NCBI GenBank assembly: GCA_017630735.1
Contig: JAGBUS010000058.1
Span: 1-43,454 of the forward strand
Direction: 5' to 3'
From: Alistipes sp.
Lineage (GTDB): Bacteria > Bacteroidota > Bacteroidia > Bacteroidales > Rikenellaceae
DNA length: 43,454 nt
Position 1 is the stretch's first letter; the number at the start of each line of letters is the position of its first letter. Below the pieces are notes generated by a model. It had not been told where the DNA came from and made no database searches. It was given only the letters and a program-made list of their open reading frames with translations. The position numbers were made by a program, and so were the translations under genes. Below, piece by piece: positions 43,101 through 43,454 of the stretch.

Positions 43101-43292
43101 AAGCGAGGCGATAAGTGTGGTGTCTACTCATCTAAGGGCGATATTGTATGCCCTGTTGAGTGTGATGACAGAGGTCTCTATAACTCAAAGAGCATCATGT
43201 TTAAGCATGGTATAGCTAAGGTTATGCTAAACGGTCATAGTGTTAAATTGGATTCGTTTGGTAATATAATTTCACTATATACCGATAAATAA
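40164..43292 (+). CDS. Exported WG-repeat protein with central propeller-like region
   Basis: Last gene of the operon, 1042 residues; type I signal MKLSRLVILIALFSGIAFSANA before Gln23. WG-type beta-hairpin repeats (G-[KLM]-[WY]-G-[YVI]-[IV]-[DN]...G...[IV]-P...[FY]) occur in two blocks. About six lie between residues 45 and 290 (KGLWGYVNSEDKFVIKPQF, GKCGIIGRNG, HKYGLVDTKG, NLYGVVASDG, GKYGAIS). About eight lie between 745 and 1030 (GKYGIINRAG, GMYGVIDATG, RDYGCFDANG, GRYGFIDKNG, GAVGFVDMQG, NKWGYIDKSG, GKWGVINDKG, DKCGVYSSKG). The middle (about 300 to 740) contains propeller-like strands such as YIYLGGYTKDGNVEHPLLIQLD. WG repeats are thought to be protein-binding; the partner is unknown. It lies 18 nt after the BACON lipoprotein. 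Confidence 0.88.
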   Translation: MKLSRLVILIALFSGIAFSANAQSEPVEPPKMRELKGEELQGTLKPLQNKKGLWGYVNSEDKFVIKPQFEDAKPYEGNVAQVRFNGKCGIIGRNGLYILPPTYMESLGEFSSDSVAIFRVQHKYGLVDTKGRFVQSVKYDDIQPKSFGYLACINLKYSTIDKKGNIICDKKFDSVSSLNEDESLDHVFMERKWDIIKNGKDVITHGWDKQLQLLYDMGGDSPDLYLVSRRNLYGVVASDGKQVAPVYYDAIELHESGNYFITVRNGKYGAISLRMSEIVPPILDEKPVIEDKMYRVYDGFNFWCANVYGRLEFRVCADVYSARKPAEYVTTTEYPEWAKLDIIESNLEEYTSSQYNARTIYNVMVERSYNMDYIKHDPRLPKDVELTFPSNDVTKYGVLSGHSFIVGGGKIHISETDYLQIAMKSTNMPVYLASDQSGDKYYFYYDNKLVSLNDALDKFNVKSCPSLYPKDCVLMPDGKLLVRIAFVRSKDEANMSLIETEAYNLPVSNAHISLFTGTPNSAVETYGLLTMDIANSSVLSFAQLPADMGNIIASTFGGFYGRTSQSVVADTSNPLTCYDRNGNLEWIFRAHANEVLVDIDETENYIYLGGYTKDGNVEHPLLIQLDKLGNRAETIIMSDKTSRFSAIKCANHLIYAKLGGNSESFYPHFILEDLGDNMYVRPCCVWEDWGGKHIGGCGLIAENGKWIQSPILEGEQMGDEMLYDWEFGSFSNDYLIIRKSGKYGIINRAGDMLVKPKYEQLEQLENPNYFRVLVDGMYGVIDATGRIIVPAEYNYIGRMSEDMIVAKRGRDYGCFDANGTNVVPFEFLEIKEYVGGMARIQGRNGRYGFIDKNGSDLVLTMFDSVEYYSEDLALVTAMGAVGFVDMQGNWVVRPIYDNGRSFSCGLAPVCSKNKWGYIDKSGDEKIALKFDSAEEFNKEYKIARVSKGGKWGVINDKGTDIVPISFDEVIICADGYIYVKRGDKCGVYSSKGDIVCPVECDDRGLYNSKSIMFKHGIAKVMLNGHSVKLDSFGNIISLYTDK

Positions 43293-43320
43293 TAGAAAAT
43301 TGTCTAACAAGGCTATTTTG

Positions 43321-43454
43321 GCGTTCTTTGTTGATGTAACAGCGCATCTACTACCGCTAACGAAATATTTCGCCAATGGGCAGTACGCTTAAGTACAGCC
43401 CATCGTCTCAAATTTCGCCGAGCGTTGTATCTGCACTATTCTCTCAACAAACGC
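43321..43454. repeat. Long imperfect palindrome reaching the window edge
   Basis: The two halves are related by inverted symmetry about 43386-43391. GCGTTCTTTGTTGA (43321-43334) answers TCAACAAACGC (43444-43454); CGAAATATTTCGCCA answers the AATTTCGCCG segment; and ATGGGCAGTAC answers GTACAGCCCAT next to the centre. No coding frame is supported in 43293-43454. The shape fits a REP/MITE-like element or a very long hairpin; whether it ends at the window edge is not visible. Confidence 0.6.

Noticed and set aside
21871-43292. A complete type VI secretion system
   Set aside because: Only regulatory-type components are present; no sheath, tube, spike, baseplate or membrane-complex gene is seen.

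Overview
The window reads as chromosomal DNA of a Bacteroidales bacterium, probably a gut or oral anaerobe. The evidence is the long run of fimbrillin/Mfa-type lipoprotein genes, the DUF3575, DUF5119 and DUF4906 fimbrial families, BACON-type domains, signal peptides cleaved before Gln, promoters of the TTTG-N(about 20)-TAnnTTTG type, and no obvious Shine-Dalgarno sequences. The genus cannot be fixed from the sequence alone; a Rikenellaceae (Alistipes-like) or related host is a guess.

Region 1 (1-2044, minus strand) is an ahpC-ahpF peroxide-detoxification operon. ahpF runs off the left edge, a 12-bp hairpin lies between the two genes, and a Bacteroidales promoter precedes ahpC. Region 2 (2219-2883) is one short BACON-domain lipoprotein gene with its own strong terminator.

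Region 3 (about 3159-21631, plus strand) is one very long fimbrial locus. A consensus promoter and a leader of roughly 230 nt precede an OmpA-like/BACON/DUF3575 outer-membrane protein. A DUF5119 lipoprotein follows, overlapping by 4 nt. Then come nine fimbrillin-type lipoproteins in tandem, the first carrying a large multidomain C-terminal extension, and last a 1143-residue DUF4906 lipoprotein with a FISUMP-like domain (possible tip adhesin). A rho-independent terminator closes the locus. All ten pilin-like precursors keep a lipobox Cys and a Thr-Arg site 23 to 36 residues later, as expected for type V pili assembled after Arg-specific cleavage. The spacers hold a family of hairpins (four with a TTTGAT loop core and compensating stem changes), three REP-like repeat clusters, and in-frame remnants of lost C-terminal domains. 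The array looks as if it is actively duplicating, recombining and trimming subunits.

Region 4 (about 21814-43292, plus strand) is a second long, tightly spaced operon that looks like a phospho-signalling and envelope module. Its genes encode a double zinc-ribbon protein, a Ser/Thr kinase fused to an FHA domain, an FHA-transmembrane-coiled-coil protein, three small exported paralogues, a PP2C phosphatase with a C-terminal membrane anchor, a second (non-RD) kinase with a C-terminal anchor, a beta-barrel protein, two small envelope proteins, a secreted SH3-like/VWA protein, an ABC ATPase with its FtsX/MacB-type permease, a lipoprotein with about ten BACON-like repeats, and a WG-repeat protein. 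The set of parts resembles the threonine-phosphorylation regulatory cassette of type VI secretion (kinase, VWA, FHA, PP2C, LolCDE-like ABC pair, lipoprotein), but no T6SS structural gene is present here. A shared Thr-Val motif recurs in the cytoplasmic members. This operon is the best candidate for an undescribed system in the window.

The right edge (43321-43454) holds a long imperfect palindrome and no gene that can be supported.
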